A stretch of DNA of 64,000 nt from Devosia naphthalenivorans. GTDB lineage: Bacteria > Pseudomonadota > Alphaproteobacteria > Rhizobiales > Devosiaceae. The notes beneath the pieces were generated by a model. The model was not told the DNA's origin, did not search any database, and saw nothing but the letters and a program-made list of their open reading frames with translations. Shown one piece after another: positions 16,349 to 25,652 of this stretch. The translations under genes were made by a program, and so were the position numbers. The DNA lies in the NCBI RefSeq assembly GCF_003056355.1, contig NZ_PYVW01000011.1, positions 1 through 64,000 on the forward strand, in the 5' to 3' direction. The first letter of the stretch is position 1; each line of letters begins with the position of its first letter.

Positions 16349-17983
16349 TCAGCGCATTGCCTGCAAGGTGTCAAGCAGGCCGCGCGTCAGGCCGGTGACT
16401 GCACCTGGCTTTCCCGCGACGGCAGGCAGAAGTGCTACTGCCAGTTCCTTGCCGAGCTCAACGCCCCACTGGTCATAGGCGTTGATGCCGAACAGTTGCG
16501 CTTCCACAAAGACGCGATGCTCATAGAGGGCCACCAGCTTACCCAGGGTGTAGGGGTCGAGCCTATTGTAGGCGAGGGTCAGCGAGGGCCGATTGCCGCT
16601 GAAGGTGCGATGGGGCGCAATGCGTGCGGCATCTTCGATGCTACGGCCCGCAGCCAGTAATTGGCTCGTGGCTTCATCCAGGGTTCGTCCGCGCACTAAA
16701 GCCTCGCTCTGGGCCAGGCAATTGGCGATCAGAAGATCGTGGTGGTTGGAGAGATCTTCATGCGCATTGGCGGCGATCAGGAACTCCACCGGCACGACGT
16801 CGGTGCCCTGATGCAGCAATTGAAAGAAGGCATGCTGCCCATTGGTGCCCGGCTCACCCCAGACGATGGGGCCGGTTGGCCCGGTGACCGCACTACCGTC
16901 ATGCGCAGTGCTCTTGCCGTTGGATTCCATGTCGAGCTGTTGCAGATAGGCCGGCAGCCGCGCCAGGCGCTGATCATAGGGAATGATCGCGCGCGACCCA
17001 TATTGCTGGCACACGCGATGCCACCATCCCACCAGGCCCATCAGCGCGGGCAGGTTTTGCTCAAGGGGCGTGTCGCGGAAGTGCAAGTCCATGGCGCGTG
17101 CACCCGCCAGGAAGCTGCGGAATTCGTGGGCGCCGATGGCGATCATCAGAGGAAGGCCGATCGCCGACCAGATTGAGTATCGGCCGCCAACCCAGTCCCA
17201 GAATCCGAAGCTCCGCTCAGGGGCGATGCCGAAAGCGCTAATCTTATCGATGGCCGTAGAAATGGCGCAGAATTGCTCGGCGACTGCGCTTTCTCCCAAG
17301 GCTTCGACAATGAACTGGCGCGCGGTTGCGGCATTGGTCATGGTTTCGATGGTGGTGAAGGTCTTGGAGGCGACGATAAACAGCGTCGTTCTGGCATCCA
17401 GCCCGCGCAGCGTATCGGCCATATGCGCGCCATCGACATTGGAGACGAAATGCACCCGCGGGCCATCGTGAAAAGGCGCGAGTGCCAGCGTGGCCATGGC
17501 GGGACCAAGATCGGATCCGCCAATGCCGATATTGACCACATCGGTAAATCGGTTGCCGGTGCTCGAAGTCAATTCCCCCGATCGAATGCGCGTCGCGAAT
17601 GTCGACATGGCTGCGAGCACGGTTTCCACATCATCACCGACCGGCTTGCCGTCGACGCGGTAGTTGTCAGAAATTCTTCCCCGCAGCGCGACATGGAGGA
17701 CGGCGCGATCCTCGGTCGTGTTGATGCGCTCGCCGGCGAACATGGCGTCGCGCTTTGCTTCGAGCCCAGCGGAACGGGCATGTTCCAACAGCGCCTCAAG
17801 GTCCGCTGCGGACAAGGCGGTTTTGGAATAGTCGAGCAACAAATCCTTGTGCAGCGCCGAGAAGCTGGCGAACCGGGCTGGATCGGCGGCGAAAAACGCG
17901 GCGATGCCATGGGTCTTGCTGGCGCGGCCGCGTTGGATCAGGCCGTCCGGCGATGCCGCTTGGCGCTGTTCAGAATTGTGCAT
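16349..17983 (-). CDS. pgi: Glucose-6-phosphate isomerase
   Basis: 544 residues, the usual length for the bacterial/eukaryotic PGI type. It interconverts glucose 6-phosphate and fructose 6-phosphate. Family signatures are present: [13 protein letters not shown] (about 151-163), the [13 protein letters not shown] sugar-phosphate site (about 206-218), [17 protein letters not shown] near 261-277, [11 protein letters not shown] near 391-401, and a C-terminal [11 protein letters not shown]. Last gene of the M24-hyi-tal-pgi run, 23 bases after tal. Its presence next to zwf, gnd, fbp and tal suggests recycling of fructose 6-phosphate into the oxidative pentose branch. Confidence 0.95.
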   Translation of the reverse strand: MHNSEQRQAASPDGLIQRGRASKTHGIAAFFAADPARFASFSALHKDLLLDYSKTALSAADLEALLEHARSAGLEAKRDAMFAGERINTTEDRAVLHVALRGRISDNYRVDGKPVGDDVETVLAAMSTFATRIRSGELTSSTGNRFTDVVNIGIGGSDLGPAMATLALAPFHDGPRVHFVSNVDGAHMADTLRGLDARTTLFIVASKTFTTIETMTNAATARQFIVEALGESAVAEQFCAISTAIDKISAFGIAPERSFGFWDWVGGRYSIWSAIGLPLMIAIGAHEFRSFLAGARAMDLHFRDTPLEQNLPALMGLVGWWHRVCQQYGSRAIIPYDQRLARLPAYLQQLDMESNGKSTAHDGSAVTGPTGPIVWGEPGTNGQHAFFQLLHQGTDVVPVEFLIAANAHEDLSNHHDLLIANCLAQSEALVRGRTLDEATSQLLAAGRSIEDAARIAPHRTFSGNRPSLTLAYNRLDPYTLGKLVALYEHRVFVEAQLFGINAYDQWGVELGKELAVALLPAVAGKPGAVTGLTRGLLDTLQAMR

Positions 17984-18006
17984 TGCGTTTTCTCCTGAGT
18001 GGCCGG

Positions 18007-18963
18007 TTAGTTGGCCAGCCGCTGGTGCACCAGCTGGCGCAAAGCGTGCAGGTCATTTGCGAACTGCCTGATCCCTTCGGAAAGCTTTTCGGTTGCCATG
18101 GCATCTGCATTGAGAGCCCAGCGGAAACGCGCTTCGTTTAATGCGATGAGCTCAACCCTATTGGCGCGATCAGCAGACAGCCGCTGCTCGAGGTGCCCGG
18201 TATCGGCGTCGAGCTTTTCCAGCAAAGCGGGCGCGATCGTCAGACGGTCACATCCAGCCAGCGCCTCAATTTCTCCGATGTTGCGGAACGAAGCGCCCAT
18301 AACAACGGTCTTGATGCCGTTGGACTTGTAGTAGTCGTAGATGGCACGTACGGAAATCACGCCTGGATCCTCGTCGGGCGCATAAGTCTGGCCGGTGCGG
18401 GCAGCATGCCAATCCATGATCCGGCCAACAAAGGGCGAAATCAGGAAGACACCTGCATCTGCACAGGCAATGGCCTGCGCGAGCGAAAACACCAGCGTGA
18501 GATTGCAGTCGATGCCTTCACCTTGCAGGATTTCGGCCGCCCTGATGCCTTCCCATGTGGCCGCTAGCTTGATCAGAATGCGCTTGCGGTCGATACCCAG
18601 GCGATCATAGTCGGCGATGATCCGGCGACCTGAAGAGACGGACTTTTCGACGTCGAACGACAGATCGGCATCGACTTCGGTGGAGACCCTGCCCGGCACC
18701 TCGTGGGCGAGCGCAGCACCGACCCTGACTGCTAGTCGATCGGCCACTGCGGCAGCCACAGTTTGGGAGCTTCCCGTCTGCCCGCCACCCCAACGGATGG
18801 CTTCTGCAAGACGGTCTTCAAAACCAGCGCCCGAGATGGCCTTGAGCACGATGGTCGGATTGGTAGTGCAGTCCATGGGCCGGTGATGGCGCACTGCATC
18901 GAGGTCACCCGTATCGGCGACGACAGTCGTCATGGTGCGCAATTGCGCAAGCTTGGAAGCCAA
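18007..18963 (-). CDS. tal: Transaldolase
   Basis: 318 residues, the length of TalB-type transaldolases. It moves a dihydroxyacetone unit between sedoheptulose 7-phosphate/erythrose 4-phosphate and triose/fructose phosphates. Visible features: [12 protein letters not shown] near the N-terminus (about 31-42), [14 protein letters not shown] near 90-103 with the catalytic Asp/Glu region, and [12 protein letters not shown] (about 129-140) with the Schiff-base Lys; [18 protein letters not shown] follows. It lies 24 bases after hyi and upstream of pgi. No transketolase is present in the window, so the non-oxidative branch must be completed elsewhere. Confidence 0.94.
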   Translation of the reverse strand: MASKLAQLRTMTTVVADTGDLDAVRHHRPMDCTTNPTIVLKAISGAGFEDRLAEAIRWGGGQTGSSQTVAAAVADRLAVRVGAALAHEVPGRVSTEVDADLSFDVEKSVSSGRRIIADYDRLGIDRKRILIKLAATWEGIRAAEILQGEGIDCNLTLVFSLAQAIACADAGVFLISPFVGRIMDWHAARTGQTYAPDEDPGVISVRAIYDYYKSNGIKTVVMGASFRNIGEIEALAGCDRLTIAPALLEKLDADTGHLEQRLSADRANRVELIALNEARFRWALNADAMATEKLSEGIRQFANDLHALRQLVHQRLAN

Positions 18964-18987
18964 CTCATTTCCCCTTGGTGCTTTAGT

Positions 18988-19770
18988 TTAGGCGAGCTTT
19001 GCCTGCAGCCAGCCCAGGCCCGCTTCGGTATTGTCCGCGGGCGAATATTCGCAGCCCAGAAGACCGCCATAACCCACCTCTTCAAGCACGGCCTCGACAC
19101 GGTCGAAATCGATCTGGCCTGACCCCGGCTCGTGCCGGCCCGGCGCGTCGGCAATGTGCACGTGCAGGATGCGACTGCTGTGACGGCGAATAATTTGCTC
19201 GATGTCCAGGCCCGTCGATGCGGTGTGAAAGATATCCAGCAGCAGACCGATGTTCGGTGCGCCGGTCGCTTCGATCGCCTCGACCGCCCGATCCGGCGTG
19301 TCGATATAATAGTCAGGCACGGCCTGTGCGCTCATTGCCTCGATGATGATTGATATGCCGTGCTGCCCAGCTTCGCGCGCGGCGAAGCGAAGATTTTCCA
19401 CGTAGCAATCCCAATGGCCGGGCAAACGCTGCGCCTCGGGGAGAACACCGGCCATGGCATGCAACTTGTCGACGCCGATGGTGCGAGCGTAGGCGATCGC
19501 TTCGGCAACGCTGCGCTTAAACTCCTCGCGGCGATCGGCAAAGATGCCTATTCCCTTTTCGCCGGCCTCTGCATTGCCGGAGCGAAGGCCGAACTGGGTG
19601 TATGCAACGCCTGCCGAAGCCAACAAGTCCCGCATGGTTTCGGCTAGGATGGCATAGGGCGATGGATGCTCGACGGCGGAAAAGCCGTTGCGTGCGGCCG
19701 CGTCAACGCGGGCCTGTAGCGGCATTTCCCCGAAGAGGTAGCCGATATGAGCGCTGTAACGAAATGACAT
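18988..19770 (-). CDS. Hydroxypyruvate isomerase / 2-oxotetronate isomerase family TIM-barrel protein
   Basis: 260 residues, the size of Hyi/OtnI proteins (xylose-isomerase-like TIM barrel). Metal and catalytic residues of the family are present: a Glu in IIIEAMS (about 142), Asp in LLLDIFHTAS (about 178), HVHIADAPGRHEPGSGQIDF (about 203-222) and the last Glu in GCEYSPADN (about 240). Hyi converts hydroxypyruvate to tartronate semialdehyde; OtnI isomerises 2-oxo-tetronates. The sequence alone does not choose between them. It follows the M24 gene by 63 bases and precedes tal. In this context it probably acts on the product of the imported carboxylate. Confidence 0.82.
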   Translation of the reverse strand: MSFRYSAHIGYLFGEMPLQARVDAAARNGFSAVEHPSPYAILAETMRDLLASAGVAYTQFGLRSGNAEAGEKGIGIFADRREEFKRSVAEAIAYARTIGVDKLHAMAGVLPEAQRLPGHWDCYVENLRFAAREAGQHGISIIIEAMSAQAVPDYYIDTPDRAVEAIEATGAPNIGLLLDIFHTASTGLDIEQIIRRHSSRILHVHIADAPGRHEPGSGQIDFDRVEAVLEEVGYGGLLGCEYSPADNTEAGLGWLQAKLA

Positions 19771-19833
19771 GATGAGGGCACTTCCGATTGCATGCCTGCA
19801 CGGGCTTTCCCATGCAGGTATTTAACGCCGTGA

Positions 19834-21042
19834 TCAGCGGCCAGCGATGTTCCAACCACGACCGTGGTCGCCATAGGCCTCAAAACCGCTCTTGGTGATC
19901 GCCACGGTATCCTCGAGTTTGATGAATCCGCGCGTCGTGTGATGGAGTTCGGTTTCGATCGACACGACCATCCCCGTTTCGAGCGGCTTGTCGGCATGAT
20001 AGGCGGGGTAAGTGGGAACCGCAGTGCTCATCAGCCAGGGCGCTTCGTGGCTGACAATTCCCATGCCGTGAGCGGAGAAGAACATTTTCTCGCGGGCAGA
20101 ACTGCGCGAAAGCGCCTCATTGGCCCATTCGAAAATATCGCCGCCGCGCACGCCTGCCTTGAGTTTGCCGCGCGCTGTCTGCTGCACATCTTCCACCTGA
20201 CCGAGGAGGTCGATGAGTTCCTGATCGGGCTCTTTGGTGTAGGCCATCCGGCAAAGGTCGCCGATATAGCCTTTGTAATTGCCACCGGAATCGAGGGCCA
20301 GGGTTTCACCGTCTTCCCAGATCTTGTCATAGGGAGCCCGGTTGAAAGCAGTGCCGATATTGGTCAGGGCATATTCGAACTTGAGGCCGCGCTTGGTTTC
20401 TTCCTGACGCAGCGCCTCGAACAGGGCCCGCTTGCTCGTGCCAGGCCCGTGAGCCTGGATCACCGCCAGCATAGAGTCCACAACTTTTTCGGAGGCCTCG
20501 CGCAGCATGGTGAGTTCTTCGGCGGACTTCAGCGCCCGCAGCATTTCTAGAGTAAAGGTCGCATCAACCAAGTCGGCGTCGGGCAAGGTGTCCTTGAGCA
20601 CCGTGTAGGCGTCGATCGGCATGAAACCAACCTCGATGCCAACGCGACCCTTGCCGCCACCGATGCCCTTAAGCATCTCGGCTGCAGCTCCGGCATAGTC
20701 GGGGCTCTTGAACGTCTTAAGGCTCAGGTTGGAAACCCAGAAGCTGCCCAGCTGCTTTTCGTAGCGCTCCATCGGCGCGCCGACATAGCCGGAATCGAGC
20801 GGACGCCCCTTCACGTAGACAAAGAACGGCAGATAGCGGCTAAGCCCATGGGCATCCATGTAATCATAGAAAAAGAAGCGATAGCCGCCCAGCAAGTACT
20901 GGATCGAATGTTTGGAGGTCACGAGTAGCGCATCGAGCTTGGCTTCCTCCATTAGTTGGTCAAGCCGGTCGGTATCGAAGGGCGGCCTGTGCAACTTGGA
21001 TGTGTCTTCCGGCGGGTTGCCCTCGGAAAAAGCAAAACTCAC
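19834..21042 (-). CDS. M24 (pita-bread fold) metallohydrolase, Xaa-Pro peptidase/creatinase-like
   Basis: 402 residues: a creatinase-like N-terminal domain (about 1-160) and an M24 catalytic domain. All five expected metal ligands can be seen: two Asp in LALDSGGNYKGYIGDL (about 249 and 260), His in SAHGMGIVSHEAP (about 324), Glu in VSIETELHH (about 366) and Glu in FIKLEDTVAIT (about 381). The family contains peptidases and also creatinase and DddP, which act on small non-peptide substrates; this member sits in a carboxylate-uptake and sugar-phosphate module, so a small-molecule substrate is plausible. First gene of M24-hyi-tal-pgi. The exact substrate is unknown. Confidence 0.85.
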   Translation of the reverse strand: MSFAFSEGNPPEDTSKLHRPPFDTDRLDQLMEEAKLDALLVTSKHSIQYLLGGYRFFFYDYMDAHGLSRYLPFFVYVKGRPLDSGYVGAPMERYEKQLGSFWVSNLSLKTFKSPDYAGAAAEMLKGIGGGKGRVGIEVGFMPIDAYTVLKDTLPDADLVDATFTLEMLRALKSAEELTMLREASEKVVDSMLAVIQAHGPGTSKRALFEALRQEETKRGLKFEYALTNIGTAFNRAPYDKIWEDGETLALDSGGNYKGYIGDLCRMAYTKEPDQELIDLLGQVEDVQQTARGKLKAGVRGGDIFEWANEALSRSSAREKMFFSAHGMGIVSHEAPWLMSTAVPTYPAYHADKPLETGMVVSIETELHHTTRGFIKLEDTVAITKSGFEAYGDHGRGWNIAGR

Positions 21043-21163
21043 GATCTATCCTCCTGTCGGTTGCTTGAGGCGAGGTGTTCACGCCTTCAGAACACTTGGT
21101 CTTTCAAGTTCTGAGCGGACGTTGGGACTTGCCGGGTGGCAAGTCAACGCGGCGCTAGACCGG

Positions 21164-21178
21164 TTTTACGATGTGAAA
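21164..21178. promoter_or_regulatory. TTTCAC-N3-GTGAAA-like operator upstream of the M24-hyi-tal-pgi operon
   Basis: TTTTAC-GAT-GTGAAA differs from the perfect palindrome by one base and lies 122 bases upstream of the M24 gene, after the tctA terminator. Confidence 0.55.
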
Positions 21179-21182
21179 GAAA

Positions 21183-21208
21183 GCGGCCCGGACTAATGTC
21201 CGGGCCGC
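21183..21208 (-). terminator. Rho-independent terminator after tctA
   Basis: GCGGCCCGGAC-4 bases-GTCCGGGCCGC is a perfect 11-bp stem; on the minus strand it is followed by TTTCTTTC. It closes the tctCBA transcript and insulates the next operon. Confidence 0.8.
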
Positions 21209-21226
21209 CAAACTTGAGCGCCGATG

Positions 21227-22729
21227 TTAGCCCACAGAAGGGACAGGTTCAGGCTTCTTTCGCACCGTCCCCACGATCTGGAGCACGACCACCAGAAGGG
21301 CCATCAGGAAGAAAACGACTGCCGCGGGGGATGTGTAGAACACCCCATAGTCACCGCCCGAGAGGTTCATTGCCGTGCGGTAGTTGCTCTCCAGCGTCGG
21401 TCCGAGGACCAGTCCCAGCACCAGCGGCGTAGTTGGTATCCCAGCCTTGACCAGCAGGAACCCTGCAACACCCACGATAGCCACCGAGTAGATATCGAAG
21501 ATGGAGTTACGGAAGGCATAGGCACCCACACCGCACAGCACGACGATCACCACGGCCATCAGCTGCTGGGGAACCCGCAGTACGTGAACAAAGAGGCGAA
21601 TGCAGAGCAGCTGAAGGAAGAACAGCATGATCAGCGACACCATGATGATGATGTAGATGCCATACACATCGATACGGTTGTTCAGGAACAGCGCAGGACC
21701 GGGCACAAGCCCCTGGATCTGCATGCCCGCCAGAACAAGTGCCGTCGCCGGATCGCCCGGGATGCCCAATGACAGTAAGGGGATCATGGCGCCGCCGATA
21801 ACGGCGTTGCCTGCCGTTTCAGGTCCTATGACGCCGCGCAGATCGCCCTTGCCGAACTTGGATTTGTCCTTGGAGAAGCGTTTGGCGCTGTCATAGGCAA
21901 GGAAGGAAGCGATCGGGCCGCCGGTGCCCGGGATGGCCCCGATGCCCGTGCCGATCAGGGAACTGCGAATGATCAGCCACCAATTGGCGAACAGATAACC
22001 GAGCGAGGGAAACTGCACCTTGATCTTACCCGTGGCAGCGGCAGGGGTGACCCCCGCCCAATGCTGGAGCAAGGCACGAATGATGAAGGGCACGGCGAAA
22101 AGGCCGATCATCGCCACGATCATGTTGACGCCCTGCAACATCTGCACGGAGCCAAACGTCATGCGGGGCACCCCTTCGAGCGCGTCGAGCCCGATGGTCA
22201 TCACCATCAGCCCCAGCACACCCGCAATAAGGCCCTTTATCATAGACGTGCCCGCCAGCCCACAAATTGTGGACAGGCCAAAGACCACGAGCGCAAAGAT
22301 TTCAGCCGGACCAAACGAGATGGCAATCCGGGACACGAGGTCGACGGACAACACCATCAGGACCAGGCTGAAAAGCCCGCCGAAAACCGAAACGATGACT
22401 GCTGCACCCAGCGCCAGGGCTCCCTTGCCCTGCTGGGTCATCGGGTAGCCATCCAGCACCGTCGCGGCGGCTGTCGGCGTCCCCGGAATACCCAGGAGGA
22501 TCGAACTCACGGCGCCGCCGGTCATGCCGCCAATGTAGGTCCCCAGCAGCAAGCCAATGGAAGGCAAAGCCGGGAGGCCGAAGGTGAGCGGCAGAACGAG
22601 GGCAAGAGCAACAGTATAGGTGAGGCCGGGAATCGCTCCGAAGATGAGACCGATGGCAGTCCCGATCAGGATCATGCCCAAAGTCAGCGGATCGAGAACC
22701 AGGACGGCTGCTGCAAGAAAATCTTCCAA
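21227..22729 (-). CDS. tctA: Tripartite tricarboxylate transporter, large permease subunit TctA
   Basis: 500 residues with about twelve hydrophobic helices, the size of the TctA permease. Family motifs are visible: GLIFGAIPGLTYTVALALVLP near the N-terminus (about 26-46), GGMTGGAVSSILLGIPGTPTAAATVLDGYP (about 67-96), the repeat-half motif GTGIGAIPGTGGPIASFLAYD (about 260-280) and GGAMIPLLSLGIPGDPATALVL near 312. It works with TctB and the binding protein TctC to take up citrate or another carboxylate, driven by an ion gradient. Last gene of tctC-tctB-tctA, nine bases after tctB, followed by a strong terminator. Confidence 0.93.
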   Translation of the reverse strand: MEDFLAAAVLVLDPLTLGMILIGTAIGLIFGAIPGLTYTVALALVLPLTFGLPALPSIGLLLGTYIGGMTGGAVSSILLGIPGTPTAAATVLDGYPMTQQGKGALALGAAVIVSVFGGLFSLVLMVLSVDLVSRIAISFGPAEIFALVVFGLSTICGLAGTSMIKGLIAGVLGLMVMTIGLDALEGVPRMTFGSVQMLQGVNMIVAMIGLFAVPFIIRALLQHWAGVTPAAATGKIKVQFPSLGYLFANWWLIIRSSLIGTGIGAIPGTGGPIASFLAYDSAKRFSKDKSKFGKGDLRGVIGPETAGNAVIGGAMIPLLSLGIPGDPATALVLAGMQIQGLVPGPALFLNNRIDVYGIYIIIMVSLIMLFFLQLLCIRLFVHVLRVPQQLMAVVIVVLCGVGAYAFRNSIFDIYSVAIVGVAGFLLVKAGIPTTPLVLGLVLGPTLESNYRTAMNLSGGDYGVFYTSPAAVVFFLMALLVVVLQIVGTVRKKPEPVPSVG

Positions 22730-22738
22730 TTCCGCCTC

Positions 22739-23230
22739 CTATCCGAAAGTGATCATTGTGCCCAAGGGCATGTAGACACCCAGCAGGCGCGAAAAGACGA
22801 GCCAGGCTCCGAACGCGGTTCCGACGCTGAAGGCCAGAATTTTCAGAGGATTGCGCTCACGCAGACCTATGACCATCATCGAGAGGGTGATGACAAAGGT
22901 TGAGAGGGCGAACCCGATCTTGTCCATCAGGAAGCCATAGGCCACCAGGTGCCCAAGAACGATCAGGACACTGAGCGTGCTGCGCCCGGCGCCGAAATCC
23001 TCGGTTTCGTCCTCGACACCCAGCGGCAGCGGGCAGGCCATCCAGGTCTTGATCGCAAGGCCAAGCGAGAGAATGCCCAATGCGATACCAAGGATGAGCG
23101 GAAATCCTCGCGCCCCTATGTCGCCTGGAGAAAAGCCGCCGGGGATGGTTTGGACGGTTATTACCGTCCAAACGCTAGCGACCACAAAAAGAAGGGCTGC
23201 CGTAAACAGGTTGCGTTGCTTGTCAGTCAT
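22739..23230 (-). CDS. tctB: Tripartite tricarboxylate transporter, small permease subunit TctB
   Basis: 163 residues with four predicted membrane helices (for example AALLFVVASVWTVITVQTIP near 9-28 and STFVITLSMMVIGLRERNP near 110-128), the size and pattern of the poorly conserved TctB family. It lies between tctC (nine bases upstream) and tctA (nine bases downstream). The identification leans on position as well as on the typical C-terminal segment with a RERNPLKILAFS turn. Confidence 0.88.
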   Translation of the reverse strand: MTDKQRNLFTAALLFVVASVWTVITVQTIPGGFSPGDIGARGFPLILGIALGILSLGLAIKTWMACPLPLGVEDETEDFGAGRSTLSVLIVLGHLVAYGFLMDKIGFALSTFVITLSMMVIGLRERNPLKILAFSVGTAFGAWLVFSRLLGVYMPLGTMITFG

Positions 23231-23239
23231 GACACTCTC

Positions 23240-24205
23240 TTACTGAGCCAGACCGAGCTTGGTGAGCAGGTCGGCGTAGAAGACGTCATCCTCCGCAATC
23301 ACCTCGGCAAACTCTGCCGCAGGCAGGAATGCGGGCTCGAAGCCGACATTGCGGCTGGCATTGATGAAGGCCTCAGAAGTGACGCTCGCGCGTGCAGCCT
23401 CTTCGAGCTTTGCAACGACTTCCGGAGGCGTGCCCGCTGGCGCGGCAATACCACGCCACATGGAGATGTCGATGTCGTAACCCTGTTCCTTGGCGGACTG
23501 TACGTCAGGCAAGGAATAGATCTCGTTTGTGCCCAGGGCGCCGACCGCGACCAGATCACCGGACTCGGTGTAGGACGAAATCTGTCCAGGCCACTGTACG
23601 GCCGCATCGATGCGGCCGGCGAGAAGCTCGATCGGGGCGTTGCCTTCGCCGTAGGAAACATAGTTGACGAGTTCAGAGATACCCATCGCGTCGAACAGGG
23701 CTGCTGAAGCAATGTGGGTAAACGAGCCACGGCCCGAAATACCGACATTGATGCGTCGGCCTTCGGCGCTAACCGCTTCGGCCATCTGCGTCAGGTCGGT
23801 CCAGTTCGAGTTGGCATTGACCGCCATCACCGGCACTTCAACCGAGATTTGGGCCACTGGTACAAAGGCGTCATAGCCGAAGGGCAGCATGCCCATGTGA
23901 TGCACGGTGTTGATTGAATTCGAGTTGAAAACGACTGAATAGCCGTCAGGCCGGCTGCCCTGCACATGACTGTATCCAATTGCGCCGCCACCGCCGGTTC
24001 GCGCAATAGAAACCACCGGGCTGCCCAGTTGCTGAGACATGGTTTCAGATAGCAGCTGGGCGATCGTGTTGGCTGTGCCGCCGAAAAGCACGCTCATTTC
24101 TACGGGTCGGGTCGGATAGTCCGACTGGGCCTGCACGGAAACCGGCGCTACCGTCAGCGCAATGGCCAGTCCCAACGACAATTTGGTAAATTTGGTGAAG
24201 TCCAT
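23240..24205 (-). CDS. tctC: Tripartite tricarboxylate transporter substrate-binding protein TctC
   Basis: 321 residues from ATG 24203-24205, which has GAGGAGA about eight bases upstream; a longer frame to 24316 has no support. A signal peptide (MDFTKFTKLSLGLAIAL...VSVQA-QSDYP) directs it to the periplasm. The mature part has the Bug/TctC fold: YPTRPVEMSVLFGGTANTIAQLL, VVSIARTGGGGAIGYSHVQG and GVPAGTPPEVV-like ending (here APAGTPPEVVAKLEEAA). TctC-type proteins bind di- and tricarboxylates and related acids with little sequence clue to the ligand. First gene of tctCBA, preceded by a hairpin at 24263-24295. Confidence 0.92.
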   Translation of the reverse strand: MDFTKFTKLSLGLAIALTVAPVSVQAQSDYPTRPVEMSVLFGGTANTIAQLLSETMSQQLGSPVVSIARTGGGGAIGYSHVQGSRPDGYSVVFNSNSINTVHHMGMLPFGYDAFVPVAQISVEVPVMAVNANSNWTDLTQMAEAVSAEGRRINVGISGRGSFTHIASAALFDAMGISELVNYVSYGEGNAPIELLAGRIDAAVQWPGQISSYTESGDLVAVGALGTNEIYSLPDVQSAKEQGYDIDISMWRGIAAPAGTPPEVVAKLEEAARASVTSEAFINASRNVGFEPAFLPAAEFAEVIAEDDVFYADLLTKLGLAQ

Positions 24206-24262
24206 GGCTTTCTCCTCAAAGCATGAAATCGCTGCAGCCTGCGGCTGCTTGTTATGATGGCG

Positions 24263-24295
24263 TCCCTGATTGCCGTCTCCTTCGACAATCAGGGA
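24263..24295. promoter_or_regulatory. Perfect 10-bp inverted repeat in the leader of tctC
   Basis: TCCCTGATTG, a 13-base loop, and CAATCAGGGA lie between the dehydrogenase stop and the tctC start. With no run of T on either side it is more likely an operator or mRNA-processing hairpin than a terminator. Confidence 0.45.
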
Positions 24296-24356
24296 GCCTA
24301 CTGCCCTCCCGAGCAAGCTTTATGGTACCAAAAGGGGCGCTTCGGGTTCAGTTCAG

Positions 24357-25520
24357 TTATTCAGCGGCCTGAGCCTGCTCCACGGCATTCTTGTTGCGCA
24401 CTACCACCTTGATGGCATCTTCAACGCGGTCCTTGGCATAGCGCAGGGCCTCTGGAAGGTTTTCCATGTCGAACGTGTGGGTGTGGATCAGGCTGGCATC
24501 GAAGCGCTTCTGGCGCATGAAGGCCTCGGCACGATGGGTCGCCGCCTTGCCTTCGCCGCGGATGCCGTAAACATAGATGTTGTTGCGCACGAGGTAGGCG
24601 ACGTCGACTGGCACAGCCTCGCTGGGGAATGCTGCCAGGCAAATCTTGCCACCGCGATTGAGCATCTGAGCGGCTTCATTGACTGCATTGGGCGCGCCGG
24701 AGCATTCGACTACATAGTCGACGCCCTTGCCGCCAGTGATTTCGCGCACGCGCGCTACCGGGTCTTCGTTGCGGACATTGATGACATAATCGGCGCCGAG
24801 CTTCTTGCCGATCTCAAGTCGATTGTCGCGCGTGCCGGTCAAGATCACCGGTTGGGCGCCCAGCGCCTTCGCAACTGCCGCGCCGAGGAGCCCGATCGGG
24901 CCGGGGCCGCTGACGACCACGCTTTCACCCGCGACCAGTCCACCTAGTTCGGTCAAGCCGTACATGGAAGTACCGGCGGTAACCACCAACGTCGCTTCTT
25001 CGTCGCTCATGGTATCGTGGACGTGGACCAGGGTATTGATGTTGTTGACCTGGTACTCGCAGAAGCCACCGTCAGTGGTGAAGCCGTTGGCGCGGTGACC
25101 CTTATCCACGTCGCCGTAGTTTTTGCCGTAATTGTGGCAGGACGTGTACATTCCCTGGCGACAACGCTTGCACTGGCCGCAGCCGGCATGGATTTCAACA
25201 GTTACGCGTTCGCCGATCTTGAACTCGTCGACGCCAGGCCCAAGAGCTACCACCGTTCCCATATATTCATGGCCAGGGGTGAAGTTCTTGTTGTAGGGCT
25301 GCCCCCCTTGAATCATCGCGGGAGGACCATGATAGATGATCTCGAGATCAGTTGCACAGATAGCCACAGCATCGATACGGACAAGAACTTCGGCCTTTTT
25401 TGGCACTGGAACTGCCTTGTCAACAAAATTCAGCTCACCTGGACTCCCAAGAACCCAAGCTTTCATTGTCTCAGGCACCGGATATTCTTTGCTTGTCGTT
25501 ACGTGATTTGCGTTGACCAC
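24357..25520 (-). CDS. Zinc-dependent medium-chain alcohol dehydrogenase
   Basis: 387 residues from the GTG at 25518-25520, chosen because AGGAG lies seven bases upstream; the longer frame to 25568 has none. MDR fold with the catalytic zinc region (AICATDLEIIYHG, then TPGHEYMGTVVALGPGVDEF), the four structural-zinc cysteines CGQCKRCRQGMYTSC (about 101-115) and a Rossmann fold with VVSGPGPIGLLGAAVAKALGA (about 190-210). It oxidises an alcohol or polyol with NAD(P)+; the substrate is unknown. The gene lies upstream of tctCBA and has the TTTCAC-N3-GTGAAA palindrome 118 bases upstream, so it probably belongs to the IclR-controlled module. Confidence 0.87.
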   Translation of the reverse strand: MVNANHVTTSKEYPVPETMKAWVLGSPGELNFVDKAVPVPKKAEVLVRIDAVAICATDLEIIYHGPPAMIQGGQPYNKNFTPGHEYMGTVVALGPGVDEFKIGERVTVEIHAGCGQCKRCRQGMYTSCHNYGKNYGDVDKGHRANGFTTDGGFCEYQVNNINTLVHVHDTMSDEEATLVVTAGTSMYGLTELGGLVAGESVVVSGPGPIGLLGAAVAKALGAQPVILTGTRDNRLEIGKKLGADYVINVRNEDPVARVREITGGKGVDYVVECSGAPNAVNEAAQMLNRGGKICLAAFPSEAVPVDVAYLVRNNIYVYGIRGEGKAATHRAEAFMRQKRFDASLIHTHTFDMENLPEALRYAKDRVEDAIKVVVRNKNAVEQAQAAE

Positions 25521-25637
25521 AGATGTCTCCTGAAAATAACTGCAGCAGGCCTTTAGGGAAGCGTGCAAGACCTGCTAGCTCTTCATTGGACGATGTTGTT
25601 GGATGGGAGTGGCCACCGTCAATGTGGCTTAAAATCT

Positions 25638-25652
25638 TTTCATGATGTGAAA
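25638..25652. promoter_or_regulatory. TTTCAC-N3-GTGAAA-like operator upstream of the alcohol dehydrogenase
   Basis: TTTCAT-GAT-GTGAAA, one base from the perfect palindrome, lies 118 bases upstream of the GTG start at 25520, almost the same distance as the site at 21164 from its gene. Confidence 0.55.
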
